From Streptomyces sp. S.PNR 29 (lineage in GTDB: Bacteria; Actinomycetota; Actinomycetes; Streptomycetales; Streptomycetaceae), in contig NZ_JANUQM010000016.1 of the NCBI RefSeq assembly GCF_030386795.1, positions 29,198 through 93,197 of the forward strand: a DNA stretch of 64,000 nucleotides, in the 5' to 3' direction. How positions within the stretch are numbered: position 1 is the first letter of the stretch; the number at the start of each line of letters is the position of its first letter. The notes beneath the pieces were generated by a model. That model searched no databases, had not been told where the DNA came from, and was given only the letters and a program-made list of their open reading frames with translations. This document shows, one piece after another, positions 1-28,000 of this stretch. Both the position numbers and the translations under genes were made by a program.

Positions 1-27
1 CGTCGAACTCCTCACCGGCCCCGGTGG

Positions 28-3000
28 CTAGAAGAAGGAGCGCAGGCGGGACTCGATGTGCGCGGCGGCGCCCTCCATGAGGGTGTCGGAGATGGCCTCG
101 ACCGTGCGGGCCCGCCAGGGCTGCAGGGACGTACCGGCGACCGCCTGGTTGAACGCCCCCATCGCGGGGCCGCAGTGGACCAGGTAGTCGACCCGGGATC
201 GCGGGTCGCCTGTTGTCGCGAGGCGGAAGCCGCGGTCGAAGTAGCCGCGGAACAGGGCGGCCAGCTCCGCTTTCGGGTCCCGGCCGAGGGAGCGGGACGG
301 GGCCGGCTCTCCTGCGAGGTAACGGTCGAGCACCTGGCTCCTGGTCTCCTCGTCGAGTTCGGCCAGGGACGCATGGCGGCGCCAGAGTTCGTGCAGCCTG
401 GCTGCCCTGGCGGGGAAGAACAGCCCCCGCTTGAGGTACCGCGCCTGCACACCGAGTTCGAACATCTCGCCCCAGGGGGCGGTGTCCACGTCGTACTCGC
501 GTGCCTCCTGCAGGATGTCCTTCACCTCCGGACTGGTCGCCGCCTCCACCGAGCACTGGTTGACCGAGCCGGTCAGCACGAACTCGGCTCCCAGCAGGAA
601 GGCCGCCGCGACCGCCTGGGGGGTGCCGAGCCCGCCCGCGCAGCCGACGTGCACCCGGTGGCCGGGAAGGGCCTTCTCGTCCCGCAGGCGGAGCACCGTC
701 GGCAACAGGGTCGGCAGGTCGGCCGTGCTGCTCAGCCAGCCGCCGTCCGCCTCCACGCACAGATCGTCCGCCATGGGACGCGCCGCCGCCGTGCGGGCCT
801 CCGCGTCGGTGACCTCCCCGGCTTCGAGCAGTTGCCGCACCAGACGCTCCGGCGGCGGGGCGAGGAACTCCGCGGCGACGTCGCTCCTGGACACCTTCGC
901 GATGATCCGTCCGCCCTTGAGCCGGAACCGGACCAGGGCCGGGGTGATCAGAGGGAAGCCCGAGGCCTCGACCAGGTCCACTCCGTGCCGCAGCAGGAGG
1001 TCGACCAGTGCGGATTCCTGCTCCGGCGCTCCGTGCCGGTAGAGCAGGTTGACGCCGAAGGCACTGCCGAGTCCCAGTTCGCCGGTCAGCTCACGCAGGT
1101 GCGGGTCCAGTTCGGCGGTGGTGAGACCGCCCGTGCCCAGGAAGCCCAGGAGCCCCGCCTTGGCCAGCGACGTCAGCATCTGCCGGCCGGAGATGCCGCC
1201 GTACAGCGAACCGGCCAGATAGGCGCGCCGCAATCCGTACCGCTCGCGGAAGCTCCGGGCCCCGAGGCCGTCGGCGGTCACTTCGTGGCGCTCCGCCGTG
1301 GCTGGGGCCGGGGTGGTGCGGGAGACCGCGGGCGCGGGCGGGGCGGACGGTGCCGGGAGCGGTTCGGCGGCCTCCCTGATACGGCTCACCAGCTTGGTGA
1401 GCACCCGGCCGGGGCCCAGTTCCACGAACTCGAAGTCGCCGTGTCCCATCAGTGTGCGCACCGTCTCGGTCCAGCGGACCGGGGAGGAGATCTGTGCCGC
1501 CAGGGTCTCCTTGAGCGCCTCGAACCGGTACGGCCGGGCATCGACGTTGGCCAGTACCGGGATGTTCGGTGGCCGGAGGGTGAATCCGTCCAGGAAGCGC
1601 GCGAACTCCTCCGCCGCGCCGCGCATGTAGCGGGAGTGGAAGGGCGCGCTGACATGGAGCCGGACCGCGCGGGCGCCGGCGGCTTCCACCGCGCGGCAGG
1701 CCGCGTCGATCTGCTCACCCGGGCCGGACAGCACGAACTGGTCCATGGCGTTGTGGTTGGCCAGGTCCAGGCCGTCGAGTCCGGAGTCCGCGAGCACGCG
1801 CGTGACGGTCGCCTCATCGGCCCCGACCACCGCGGCCATCGCACCGCCGTCGGCGGCCGCCATCAGCTCGCCGCGCCGCTGCACGAGTCGCAGCCCGGTC
1901 TCGAAGTCGAAGACGCCGGCCGCGAACAGGGCCACGTACTCGCCGAGGCTGTGCCCGATCAGGTAGTCCGCCGGCACCGGATCCTGTTCCACCCGGTCCA
2001 GGTAGGAAAGGGCGCTCACCACGTAGAGCGCGGGCTGGGTGAACTCGGTACGGCCGAGGCGGCGCTCGGGGTCCTGGGTGCACAGTTCCTCGATCGAGTA
2101 CCCGAGCACCCGGTCCGCCGTGGCCGTCTGCTCGGGGAACTTCTCGAACAGACCCCTGCCCATCCCCCGCTGCTGGGACCCTTGACCTGGGAATCCGTAG
2201 ATTTTCATGCCGTGTGCCTTCCTGGGTGTCCTGGGAGCGGCGAGCTGCTGGGCTCTGGTCAGCACGCCCGGGTCGTGTCCGAAGGGGCTGAGCAGGGGGA
2301 GGGACCGGGAACGCGTCCCCGACGGGAGGTTGTTGCGCACGAAGTTGTGCAGGGTGCCCGAGGGGCCGAGGTCCAGGTAGAGGAAGTCACCCCGCTCCCG
2401 CATCGCGGTGATGGTGTCCTCGAACGCGATGGGCCGTCGGGCGACCCGCGTGAAGTGGTCCACGGTCGGCCGGTCCACCGGCCCGCCGTCCACGCAGGAC
2501 ACCCAGGGGATGCGCGGCGGTGCGAACTGCACGCCGCGGAAGGCCTCTTGGCAGTCGGCGAGTGCCGGGTCCATCAGGCTGGAGTGGTAGCCGTACTCGA
2601 CCGGAACGCGCTGGTGCACCACGTCGGCGGCGCGCAGTGCGGACTCGGCGCGGGCCAGATCCTCCTCGGTGCCCGCGACCACGAAGTGGCCCGGGTAGTT
2701 GCGGGCCGCGATCTCGCACGCCCGCAGGGCGGGTATCCGGTCGGTCACCTCCGGCCCCGCGAGCACGGCGAGCATGCCGCCGCGGGGCCCCGCCCGCAGC
2801 GCGCGGGCCTGGCGGACCAGCAGCCGCAGGCAGTCGGCCGGGGGCAGGCTGCCGGACACGGCGGCCGCCGCGTATTCGCCGAGGCTGGCGCCCAGCAGGT
2901 AGTCGGGCTCGATCCCCGCGGCCTGCAGGGTCTCCGCCAGCGCGAGCTCGATCATGACGATCGCCGGGTGGGTGATGCCGGTCTCGGTGAAGGGTTCGTT

Positions 3001-3260
3001 CCTGCGTTTCGCGGGGTCGAAGACGCGTGCCAGCACCGATTCCCCGAGTTCCTCGGCGACCACGGCGTCATGGCGTTCCAGGGCGGCGCGGAACACCGGG
3101 TTGTCGTCGAAGAGTTCCTGGCCCATCCGGTAGTACTGGGAGCCCTGGCCGGAGAACATGAAGACGACGGGCAGAGTCCCGCTGAGGGCGGCGGGCCCGG
3201 CGGGCAGCCCGGCCGGGGCCGCCTCGCCGGGGCGGCGGTCGCCGCGGGGCGTCGGATTCC

Positions 3261-3264
<4 letters not shown>
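28..3264 (-). CDS. Discrete AT-AT-enoylreductase (trans-acting acyltransferase, PfaD-type ER)
   Basis: 1078 aa. It supplies extender units in trans to the AT-less PKS proteins of this cluster and carries an FMN-type enoylreductase. Domains: AT1 about residues 30-340 (GQGSQ; nucleophile motif GASLGE near 126; YGYHS), AT2 about 353-650 (PGQGSQ; GHSLGE near 440; APFHS), ER about 660-1078, which matches the PfaD/nitronate-monooxygenase-like family (GCAGGLGTP and LTGSVNQC). AT2 has the usual malonyl-transferase residues. AT1 has Ala in place of the His of GHSxGE, so it may be a proofreading acyl hydrolase rather than a second loader; that part is inference. The ATG overlaps the stop of the upstream 5953-aa PKS (ATGA), so translation is probably coupled. 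The AT-AT-ER layout is the same as I recall for OzmM of oxazolomycin. No module seen in the window clearly needs enoyl reduction. Only 27 bases lie between its stop and the left edge. Confidence 0.93.
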
Positions 3265-21122
<17,858 letters not shown>

Positions 21123-21195
21123 AGTTGCTCTCTCTCACAGGTCTTGGGGTCGGCCGCTGCGGGCCGGGAGGCGACGGCCGTCGGGGGCGGTGGCC

Positions 21196-23835
21196 TCAGG
21201 CCGTGCCGCCGTACCGGGCCGCGGCCCGCTGTGCTCGCCGGGACGTCCGCACGGCGGGCTCGTCGGGGCGCGTCCCCGGGGCGGGGGCGAGGCCCATCAG
21301 TTCGGCGAGGTTGTCGACGAACGCACGGATGGTCGGGAACTCGACGAAGGAGGTGGCCGGGACGTCGAAGTCCAGTTCCTCGCTGAGCTTGGCGACGACC
21401 TCGATCAGTACGAGCGAGTCGAGGCCCAGGTCGAAGAGGTTGGTGTCCAGGGCGGCACGCCGAGGGTCGCCGAGCACCTTGCCCACCTGCTCGACCAGGT
21501 AGTCCGTGACCATCTGGACGTTCCCCCGCGGGTCCTGCGGGTCGAACCGCGTGATGAGCCGGTCGCCGTCCTGCGACGCGGCGGCGGTGACGTGACCGCC
21601 GGGCTCCACCCAGTGGCGCCGCCGCTCGAACCGGTGCGTGGGCAGGGGGACGCGGCGGGGCTCGGTGTCCGCGTGGACGGCCGTGAAGTCCAGCGGCGTG
21701 CCGTGCACCCAGGCCTGCCCGGCGAGCGTGAGCAGATGGCCGAGACCGGCCGGGGCACCGTCCTGCGGTGCCAGCCGGAGGAGGAGACGGCCGGAGCCGA
21801 CGTGCGAGGTGTCCGGCTCCCCCGGACCGCCGGTGCTCGTCCAGCTGCCGGGCAGCCGGCTCTCGTCCTCGGTCATCCACCGGCCGGTGTACGGGGAGAG
21901 GACCGGGACGCGCGGGACGGCCACGCCGGCCGGGGCGGTGCCCTCCGCCAGGGCGAGGGCCTGGTCGAGGGGCAGGGCCTCGCTGAGGGCCGCCGCCACC
22001 GCGAGACCGGTGCCGCCCGCCGCCAGGCCGGCGGGTTCGACGCCCCAGGCGAGGAGGGTGGTGGCGAGGGCGTACTCGTGGACGAAGGCGGAGAGCGTGC
22101 CCCGCCCGTCGAGCGGGCCGTAGGTCCCGGCGGCCTGGCCCAGGGCCGCGGCACAGGCGTCGACGGCGGATCGGTACGAGGGCACCGCACCGTACAGCTC
22201 GGCGCGGTCCGCCTCGTCCGCGCCGGCGCCCGTCAGGATCAGTACGGCCGCGGTGGGCTCGTGGTCGTCGGCCGTGCCCCGCAGCAGCCGCTCCTCGTCG
22301 CCGAGGGCGAGGGCCATGGCGGCGTCCCGGGCGCTGCGGGCCACCAGCGCCAGGCGGTGCGGGTGGCCGCGCCGGCCGAGGCCGAGGGTCTGCGCGACCG
22401 CGCCGAGGTCGAGGTCGGGGCGCTGCTTGAGGTGGCGGGCCAGTGTCGCGGCGGTCCGCCGCAGCGCGTCCTCGGACCGGGCGGAGACGACCAGCAGCTC
22501 ACGGTCGCGTCCGGGCTGGACGGGGGTGCGGGCCGGAGGTTCCTGCAGGATGACGTGGGCGTTGGTGCCGCCGATGCCGAACGAGCTGACGCCGGCTCGC
22601 CGGGGCCCGTCCGCGGCCGGCCACTCGGTGGTCTCGGTGTTGACGTAGAACGGACTCGCCGCGAAGTCGATCTCGGGGTTGGGCGAGGTGTAGTGCAGGC
22701 TCGGCACCAGGGTGCCGTGCTCCAGCATCAGCGCCGTCTTGATCAGGCCGGCCATGCCGGCGGCGGTGTCCAGATGGCCGATGTTGGTCTTCACGGAGCC
22801 GAGGGCGCAGAACCCGGTCCGGTCCGTGCCGTGGCGGAAGGCCTGGGTCAGCGCGGCGACCTCGATCGGGTCGCCGAGCGGGGTGCCGGTGCCGTGCGCC
22901 TCGACGTAGCCGATGGTGTCCGGCGCCACGTCGGCGACCTCCTGCGCGTCGGCGATGACCTCGGCCTGCCCGGCGATGCTCGGCGCGGTGTAACCGGTCT
23001 TGTGGGAGCCGTCGTTGTTGACCGCCGAGCCCTTGATGACGGCGTGGATCCAGTCCCCGTCGGCCAGCGCGTCCTTCAGCCGCTTGAGGACGACCACGCC
23101 GGCACCGCTGCCGATCACCGTGCCCCGCGCCTCGGCGTCGAAGGCGCGGCAGTGGCCGTCCGGCGAGAAGATCATGCCTTCCTGGTACTGGTAGCCCTGG
23201 TGGGGTGGCGCCAGGTGCACCGCTCCGGCGAGGGCCATGTCGCACTCGCCGCCCAGCAGACCGAGGCAGGCGGTGTGCACGGCGACCAGGGAGGTGGAGC
23301 AGGCCGTGTTGACGCTGATGCTGGGGCCGCGCAGGTTGAGCTTGTAGGAGACGCGGGTGGCGAGGAAGTCCTTGTCGTTGGCCAGCATCAGCCGGTAGTG
23401 GTCGACCGAGGAAGCCGCCCGGTAGCGCTCGCCCAGGTTGTGCAGCAGATAGGTGTTCATCCCGGCGCCGGCGTAGACACCTATGTGTCCTTCGCTGCGG
23501 TCGGGGTCGTACCCCGCGCGCTCCAGGGCCTCGTGGGCGCACTCCAGGAAGATCCGGTGCTGCGGATCGAGGATCTCGGCCTCGTCGTGGGTGAACTGGA
23601 ACAGCTCGGAGTCGAACAGGTCCACGTCCGGTATGGACTGGCCGGCCTTCACGTAGCGGGGGTCGGCCAGCCGCTCGGCGGGCACACCGGCGGCGAGCAA
23701 CTGCTCGTCGGTGTACCGGGTCAGGGTCTCCCGGCCCTCGCGCAGCACGTCCCAGAACCGGTCGGCCGTGTCCGCACCGCCCGGGAAGCGGCAGGCCATG
23801 CCGATGATCGCGACATCGGAATCCGAAAAGGTCAT
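21196..23835 (-). CDS. Single PKS module KS-(AT relic)-ACP, first extension
   Basis: 879 aa. KS at about residues 6-430 (Cys177 in TACSTSL; HGTGT and NIGH intact), a degenerate AT-like stretch at about 525-740, and ACP at about 765-845 (LGLDSLVL near 806). There is no KR, DH or MT. The KS carries the NDKDFLATRVSYKL signature common in cis-AT KS domains. The lack of reduction fits its place after the formylglycine loader: extending N-formylglycyl with malonate leaves a beta-ketone that can close with the formamide to an oxazol-5-yl-acetyl thioester. It follows the PP-loop gene by 21 bp, with AGGAGA about 6 nt before the ATG, and is 73 bp upstream of the 5953-aa protein. It corresponds in size and layout to OzmQ of oxazolomycin as I recall it. 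The ACP must be served by the discrete AT because the AT relic lacks GHSxG. Confidence 0.92.
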   Translation of the reverse strand: MTFSDSDVAIIGMACRFPGGADTADRFWDVLREGRETLTRYTDEQLLAAGVPAERLADPRYVKAGQSIPDVDLFDSELFQFTHDEAEILDPQHRIFLECAHEALERAGYDPDRSEGHIGVYAGAGMNTYLLHNLGERYRAASSVDHYRLMLANDKDFLATRVSYKLNLRGPSISVNTACSTSLVAVHTACLGLLGGECDMALAGAVHLAPPHQGYQYQEGMIFSPDGHCRAFDAEARGTVIGSGAGVVVLKRLKDALADGDWIHAVIKGSAVNNDGSHKTGYTAPSIAGQAEVIADAQEVADVAPDTIGYVEAHGTGTPLGDPIEVAALTQAFRHGTDRTGFCALGSVKTNIGHLDTAAGMAGLIKTALMLEHGTLVPSLHYTSPNPEIDFAASPFYVNTETTEWPAADGPRRAGVSSFGIGGTNAHVILQEPPARTPVQPGRDRELLVVSARSEDALRRTAATLARHLKQRPDLDLGAVAQTLGLGRRGHPHRLALVARSARDAAMALALGDEERLLRGTADDHEPTAAVLILTGAGADEADRAELYGAVPSYRSAVDACAAALGQAAGTYGPLDGRGTLSAFVHEYALATTLLAWGVEPAGLAAGGTGLAVAAALSEALPLDQALALAEGTAPAGVAVPRVPVLSPYTGRWMTEDESRLPGSWTSTGGPGEPDTSHVGSGRLLLRLAPQDGAPAGLGHLLTLAGQAWVHGTPLDFTAVHADTEPRRVPLPTHRFERRRHWVEPGGHVTAAASQDGDRLITRFDPQDPRGNVQMVTDYLVEQVGKVLGDPRRAALDTNLFDLGLDSLVLIEVVAKLSEELDFDVPATSFVEFPTIRAFVDNLAELMGLAPAPGTRPDEPAVRTSRRAQRAAARYGGTA
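21616..22263 (-). other. AT relic in the KS-ACP protein
   Basis: Between KS and ACP, about residues 525-740, runs a stretch that aligns with a cis acyltransferase core (AWGVEPAGLAAGG... followed by an AALSEALPL segment), but the nucleophile motif GHSxG reads GGTGL. No Ser nucleophile can be placed, so it should be inactive. Confidence 0.65.
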
Positions 23836-23856
23836 GGTGATTCTCCTACGCAGTTC

Positions 23857-25050
23857 TCAGCCGAGGCGGATGCCGAGGTCGGAGGCGACCGAGCGCATGT
23901 CGAGGAAGCTGCGGGCGACGAAGCGGGCCGCGTCCTCCGACGCGTCCATCCGCTGGAAAAGGTCCACCAGCGTCTGTTCGTGCTGCTCCCGGCTGCCCTC
24001 GCCGGCGGCGATGGCCATGACCACCTGCCCGAGCCGCTCCTCGACGTCGGCGAGGTCCAGCGAGCGGGGGAACTTGATGCTGAAGGTGTTGCGGTCGTAG
24101 TCGGCGTTCCGCTTCACCGACCGCACATGGCTGGCCGCGTTGAGCTTGTAGAACATGCAGTCCCAGTTCTTGAACGAGTAGTAGTTCAGAAGCGGGAAGA
24201 GGGTGCAGTGGGTCTCCAGCGGCGAGGACTGGTAGAGCCCCTTCGCGCGGAGTTCCTCGACGATCCGGTCCGGGTCGTAGTCGTGCCGCATGGCGATGAA
24301 TGGGAAGACGATCTTCGGGAGGTTCTCGTCCTCGTCGAAGAGCAGCTCCTCCAGTTCACCGCCGAAGAGCGTGTCGGTCAGCCGCTCGCCGAACGTCTTG
24401 TAGAAGCCGCGGACGACTTCGCGGACGTTGGACTCCATGGTGAGGATCTGCTGCGGGTCGGCGCACAGGGCGATGTACGGGATCTTCTGCCGGTAGGCCA
24501 TGAGGATGGCCCGCAGGACGAAGAACGTCCGGCAGGAGACGCAGGGCAGCTTCTCGTCGAGGTACTTGCCGGGCTTCTTGGGCGCGGGACGGTTGAACAC
24601 CTCGCGCATCATCAGCTTGATGTTGTCGTCGTCGGCGTCCAGGACGAACGTCGCCGGGATCTTCTCCCGGGCCAGCGCGATGTTCTGCGCCGCGTGCACG
24701 CTCTCGAACGGGACGTCGAAGGTGAAGGCCAGGACCCGCTTGCCGTACTCGTTGACGAACTTGTCCAGCATGTAGGTGCTGTCCTTGCCGCCGCTGTACA
24801 TGAACAGGCAGTCGTACTCCCCGGCGGCGGGCGGCGCCTGCTGGAACTCGGTGAACACTTCGCTGGTGTAGCGGTAGTTGGTCAGGAGGTCCTCGGCGAA
24901 GTCCAGGTTGCAGAGGTTGCACACCTGCTGGTCGTCGAGGGTTATCCCCGGGTGGTCGGCCTTGAGCGAGCAGACCTTGCAGCTGGACACGGAACCCCCT
25001 GTGGAACCTGTGTGAGATCTTTTTCCGGTGTGGGCGGCGGAGTCGGTCAT
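23857..25050 (-). CDS. PP-loop ATP pyrophosphatase family protein; candidate oxazole cyclodehydratase
   Basis: 397 aa from the ATG at 25050, which overlaps the stop of the loading NRPS (ATGA). This start is preferred over an upstream in-frame ATG that would run into the NRPS. N-terminal CxxC...CxxC (residues about 22-45) and a later CVSC look like a zinc site. The PP-loop YSGGKDS sits near residue 88. The whole resembles the N-acetyl-sugar amidotransferase branch of the adenine nucleotide alpha-hydrolase fold. Such enzymes adenylate a carbonyl or amide oxygen. Beside a formyltransferase-A(Gly)-T loader, the best reading is the cyclodehydratase that closes the formylglycine-derived oxazole. 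From memory, CongE of conglobatin and OzmP of oxazolomycin are related and have been assigned this step. A thioamide- or thio-forming role is the alternative. It acts in the cytoplasm, presumably on a carrier-bound intermediate. Fold confident; exact reaction inferred. Confidence 0.88.
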   Translation of the reverse strand: MTDSAAHTGKRSHTGSTGGSVSSCKVCSLKADHPGITLDDQQVCNLCNLDFAEDLLTNYRYTSEVFTEFQQAPPAAGEYDCLFMYSGGKDSTYMLDKFVNEYGKRVLAFTFDVPFESVHAAQNIALAREKIPATFVLDADDDNIKLMMREVFNRPAPKKPGKYLDEKLPCVSCRTFFVLRAILMAYRQKIPYIALCADPQQILTMESNVREVVRGFYKTFGERLTDTLFGGELEELLFDEDENLPKIVFPFIAMRHDYDPDRIVEELRAKGLYQSSPLETHCTLFPLLNYYSFKNWDCMFYKLNAASHVRSVKRNADYDRNTFSIKFPRSLDLADVEERLGQVVMAIAAGEGSREQHEQTLVDLFQRMDASEDAARFVARSFLDMRSVASDLGIRLG

Positions 25051-28000
25051 CCCCGCCCCTTCCTTCGGCTGCGCCGCTGGGCCAGCGCCGCGACGTCCCG
25101 GCCGCGCCGCTGCTGTCCGGCGGCGGGTGCGGTGTCGTCGGACAGGTGCGCGGCCATGGCCCGCACGGTCGGATGCCCGAACATGTCGAGCCGGGTGACG
25201 GGCCGGCCGAGCCGCTCCCGCAGCATCGCCGTCACCGAGGTGAGCCTGAGCGAATCGCCGCCCAGGTCGAAGAAGTTGTCCTCCGCGCCCACCCGGTCCA
25301 CTCGGAGGACCTGGCACCAGACCTCGGCGATCCGGCGCTCCAGGTCGGTACGGACGTCCGCGCCGGCCCCCGCGGTCCTGGCCGGACGCGGCACCGGCAG
25401 CGCCTTGCGGTCGATCTTCCCGTTGGGCGTGAGCGGGAGCTCCGGCAGCACCACGACCGAGGCCGGGACCATGTAGGCGGGCAGTCCGTCCCGCAGCGCG
25501 GCCCGCAGGTCGGCGGGTTGTGGCAGCCCGGCCGAGCCGGTCACGTACGCCACCAGCCGGCGTTCGCCCGGCCGGTCCTCGCGGACCAGCGCCACGGCGG
25601 AGGTCACCTCGGGGATCCGCCGGAGCGCGGACTCCACCTCGCCCAGCTCGATCCGGTAGCCGTTCAGTTTGATCTGGCCGTCGATCCGCTCCAGGTACTC
25701 CAGGCGGCCGTCGGGCAGGTACCGCACCAGGTCCCCGGTGCGGTAGGCCCGGCCGGTGCCCCAGGGGGCGGTGACGAAGCGTTCGGCGGTCAGTTCGGGG
25801 CGGCCCAGGTAGCCGTCGGCGACGCCGTCGCCGGACAGGTACAGCTCGCCGGGGATACCGGGCGGGACGGGCATTCCCCGCTCGTCGAGGACGTGGCAGC
25901 GGGTGTTGCCGATCGGACGGCCGATGGTGACCGGCTCACCGGGCCGGACCCGGTCCACGGTCGACCAGATCGTGGTCTCGGTGGGGCCGTACATGTTGTA
26001 CAGCTCCCCGACCAGGCCGGTCAGCCGGTCCGCCAGTTCGGCCGGCAGGGGCTCGCCGCCGCACAGTGCGCGCAGGCCGGGGTCGCCGGTCCAGCCCGCG
26101 GCGATGAGCATCTGCCAGGTGGTGGGCGTGGCCTGCAGCACGGTCGGGCGGGTGCGCTCGATGCGCTCGCGCAGGGCGACGCCGTCGGCCGCCACCGGCG
26201 CGGGCAGCACCTCGACGGTCCCGCCGCGCACCAGGGGCAGGAACAGTTCCAGGCCGGCGATGTCGAAGCAGACCGTGGTGAGTGCCGACAACGAGTCCCG
26301 CGAGTCGAATCCGGGCCTGCGGGCCATCGTCCACAGGAAGTTGACCAGCGCCCGGTGCCCCACTTGCACGCCCTTGGGCAGTCCGGTGGACCCCGAGGTG
26401 TAGATGACGTACGCGGCGGCGTCCGGCTCCGAGCGGTCCACGGGTGCGGCGGCCGGTTCCGGGGAGCCGGGCGCGGTGTGCGGGGCGACGGTCACGGGGG
26501 TGACCGGGAAGGCCGTCAGCGTCCGGCCCAGAGCCTCGTCCGTCACCACGAGCCGGGCCCCGGAGTCCTCGATCATGTGGCCGATCCGGGCCGGCGGGTA
26601 GATCGGGTCGATCGGCACGTACGCCGCCCCGGTCTTCATCACCGCGAGCAGTGCGACCAGCAGGTCCGGGGAGCGCTCCAGGAGGACGCCGACGAGGGAG
26701 CCTCGTCCCGCGCCCTGCTCGAGGAGGTGCCGGGCCAGCCGGTCGGCGGCCTGGTCCAGTTCGCCGTAGGTGAGTTCCCGGCCCTCGAACCGGACGGCGG
26801 GCCTGTCCGGGGCGGCGCAGGCCAGGTCGGAGACCAGCCGGCTCACGGTGCGCTCTGCCGGATAGTCCTCGGCCGTGTCGTTCCAGCGGTTCTGGACCAG
26901 CTCCCGTTCCCCGGGCGTGAGCAGCGGCACCTGCCCGAGCGGACGCCCCGGCTCGGCCGCCACGGTGTCCAGGAACAGCGCGAGGTGCTCGCCGAGCCAG
27001 CGCACCTGATCGGCGGTCAGCTCTTCACCACCGTGGAACCGGACCGTGCCGTGGGCGTCGATCCGGATCGTCAACGGGCGGTCCGCGGGCCCCTCGTCGT
27101 CGCCGGGCAACCGGACGGCGACGGGCAGTCCCGCGCGAGCGGCGCCGGTCATGGACGGGTGGCGCAGCAGCAGGTCCCTGCGGTAGGGGGAGCGTCCCCG
27201 GAGCGCCGTGACCTCGGCGGCGACCAGCTCGGTGAGGCCGGGCAGTGTCCTGTCGAGGAGTCCCTCCGGGAGGCGGAGCGGCACCTCGGCCGCCAGCAGC
27301 CGGCCGGCCCCGGCGCTCGGGGCGGGCAGGGCGACGTCCCGCTCCCCGTCACGGGCGAGCCGGGCCAGGAAGGCCAGCACGGCGGCCAGGGCCGGCCACA
27401 CCGGCTCGGTGGCCCCGCCGCGCAGGGCCGCGGGCAGCGCCACCGGGTCCGCGGGCCGGGTGACGCTTCCCAGCGCGCCGAACCTGGGCGCGAGGACGGG
27501 CTCCAGCGTGCCGAGGGTACGCAGCCACCGGGTCTCCTGACGGTGTGCCGCGCGGCCGGCCCGGGTCAGCTCGGCCACCTCGGCGTCGGTCAGGTGCGGG
27601 AAACGGCCCGAGTGCCGTTCGGTCAGGGTCCCGGCCACGTCGAGCGGGTCGAGCCGCTCCCCCGTCAGATCGGCGAGGTGGGTGAGGCGGACGTCCCGGT
27701 CGCCGGTCGCCACGGTGAGGGCTTCCGCGGCGGCGTCGACGAGCGTTCCGGGTTCGGCGGGCGAGGGCCGGTCCAGGATCTCGACGGCCCGTACGGCGAT
27801 CAGGGTGTCGCCGAGGGCCACCAGCGGGATCCCGAAGCCGTTGGGCCGCCGTCCGAACGACGTCGCCCGCACCAGGGCGTCCAGGTCCGCGGCGGGCTGA
27901 CGCCAGTCGTACAGACCCGCCCGCGGTGGTCCGTCGTACTTGCCGTGGTAGGTGCGCAGGCCGAGGTCCTGCGGGGTGCGGGTGGCGGTGCCCGCCGCCA

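Noticed and set aside
23857..25050. PP-loop gene as a thioamide or sulfur-insertion enzyme (leinamycin-like cluster)
   Set aside because: No DUF-SH-type domain, sulfur carrier or Cys-specific A domain is present, and the direct link to a formyltransferase-A(Gly)-T fits oxazole closure better. Not fully excluded.
25051..25317. Upstream ATG extending the PP-loop protein
   Set aside because: The extension runs inside the end of the loading NRPS in another frame; the ATG at 25050 overlaps the NRPS stop (ATGA) and begins just before the conserved CxxC region.
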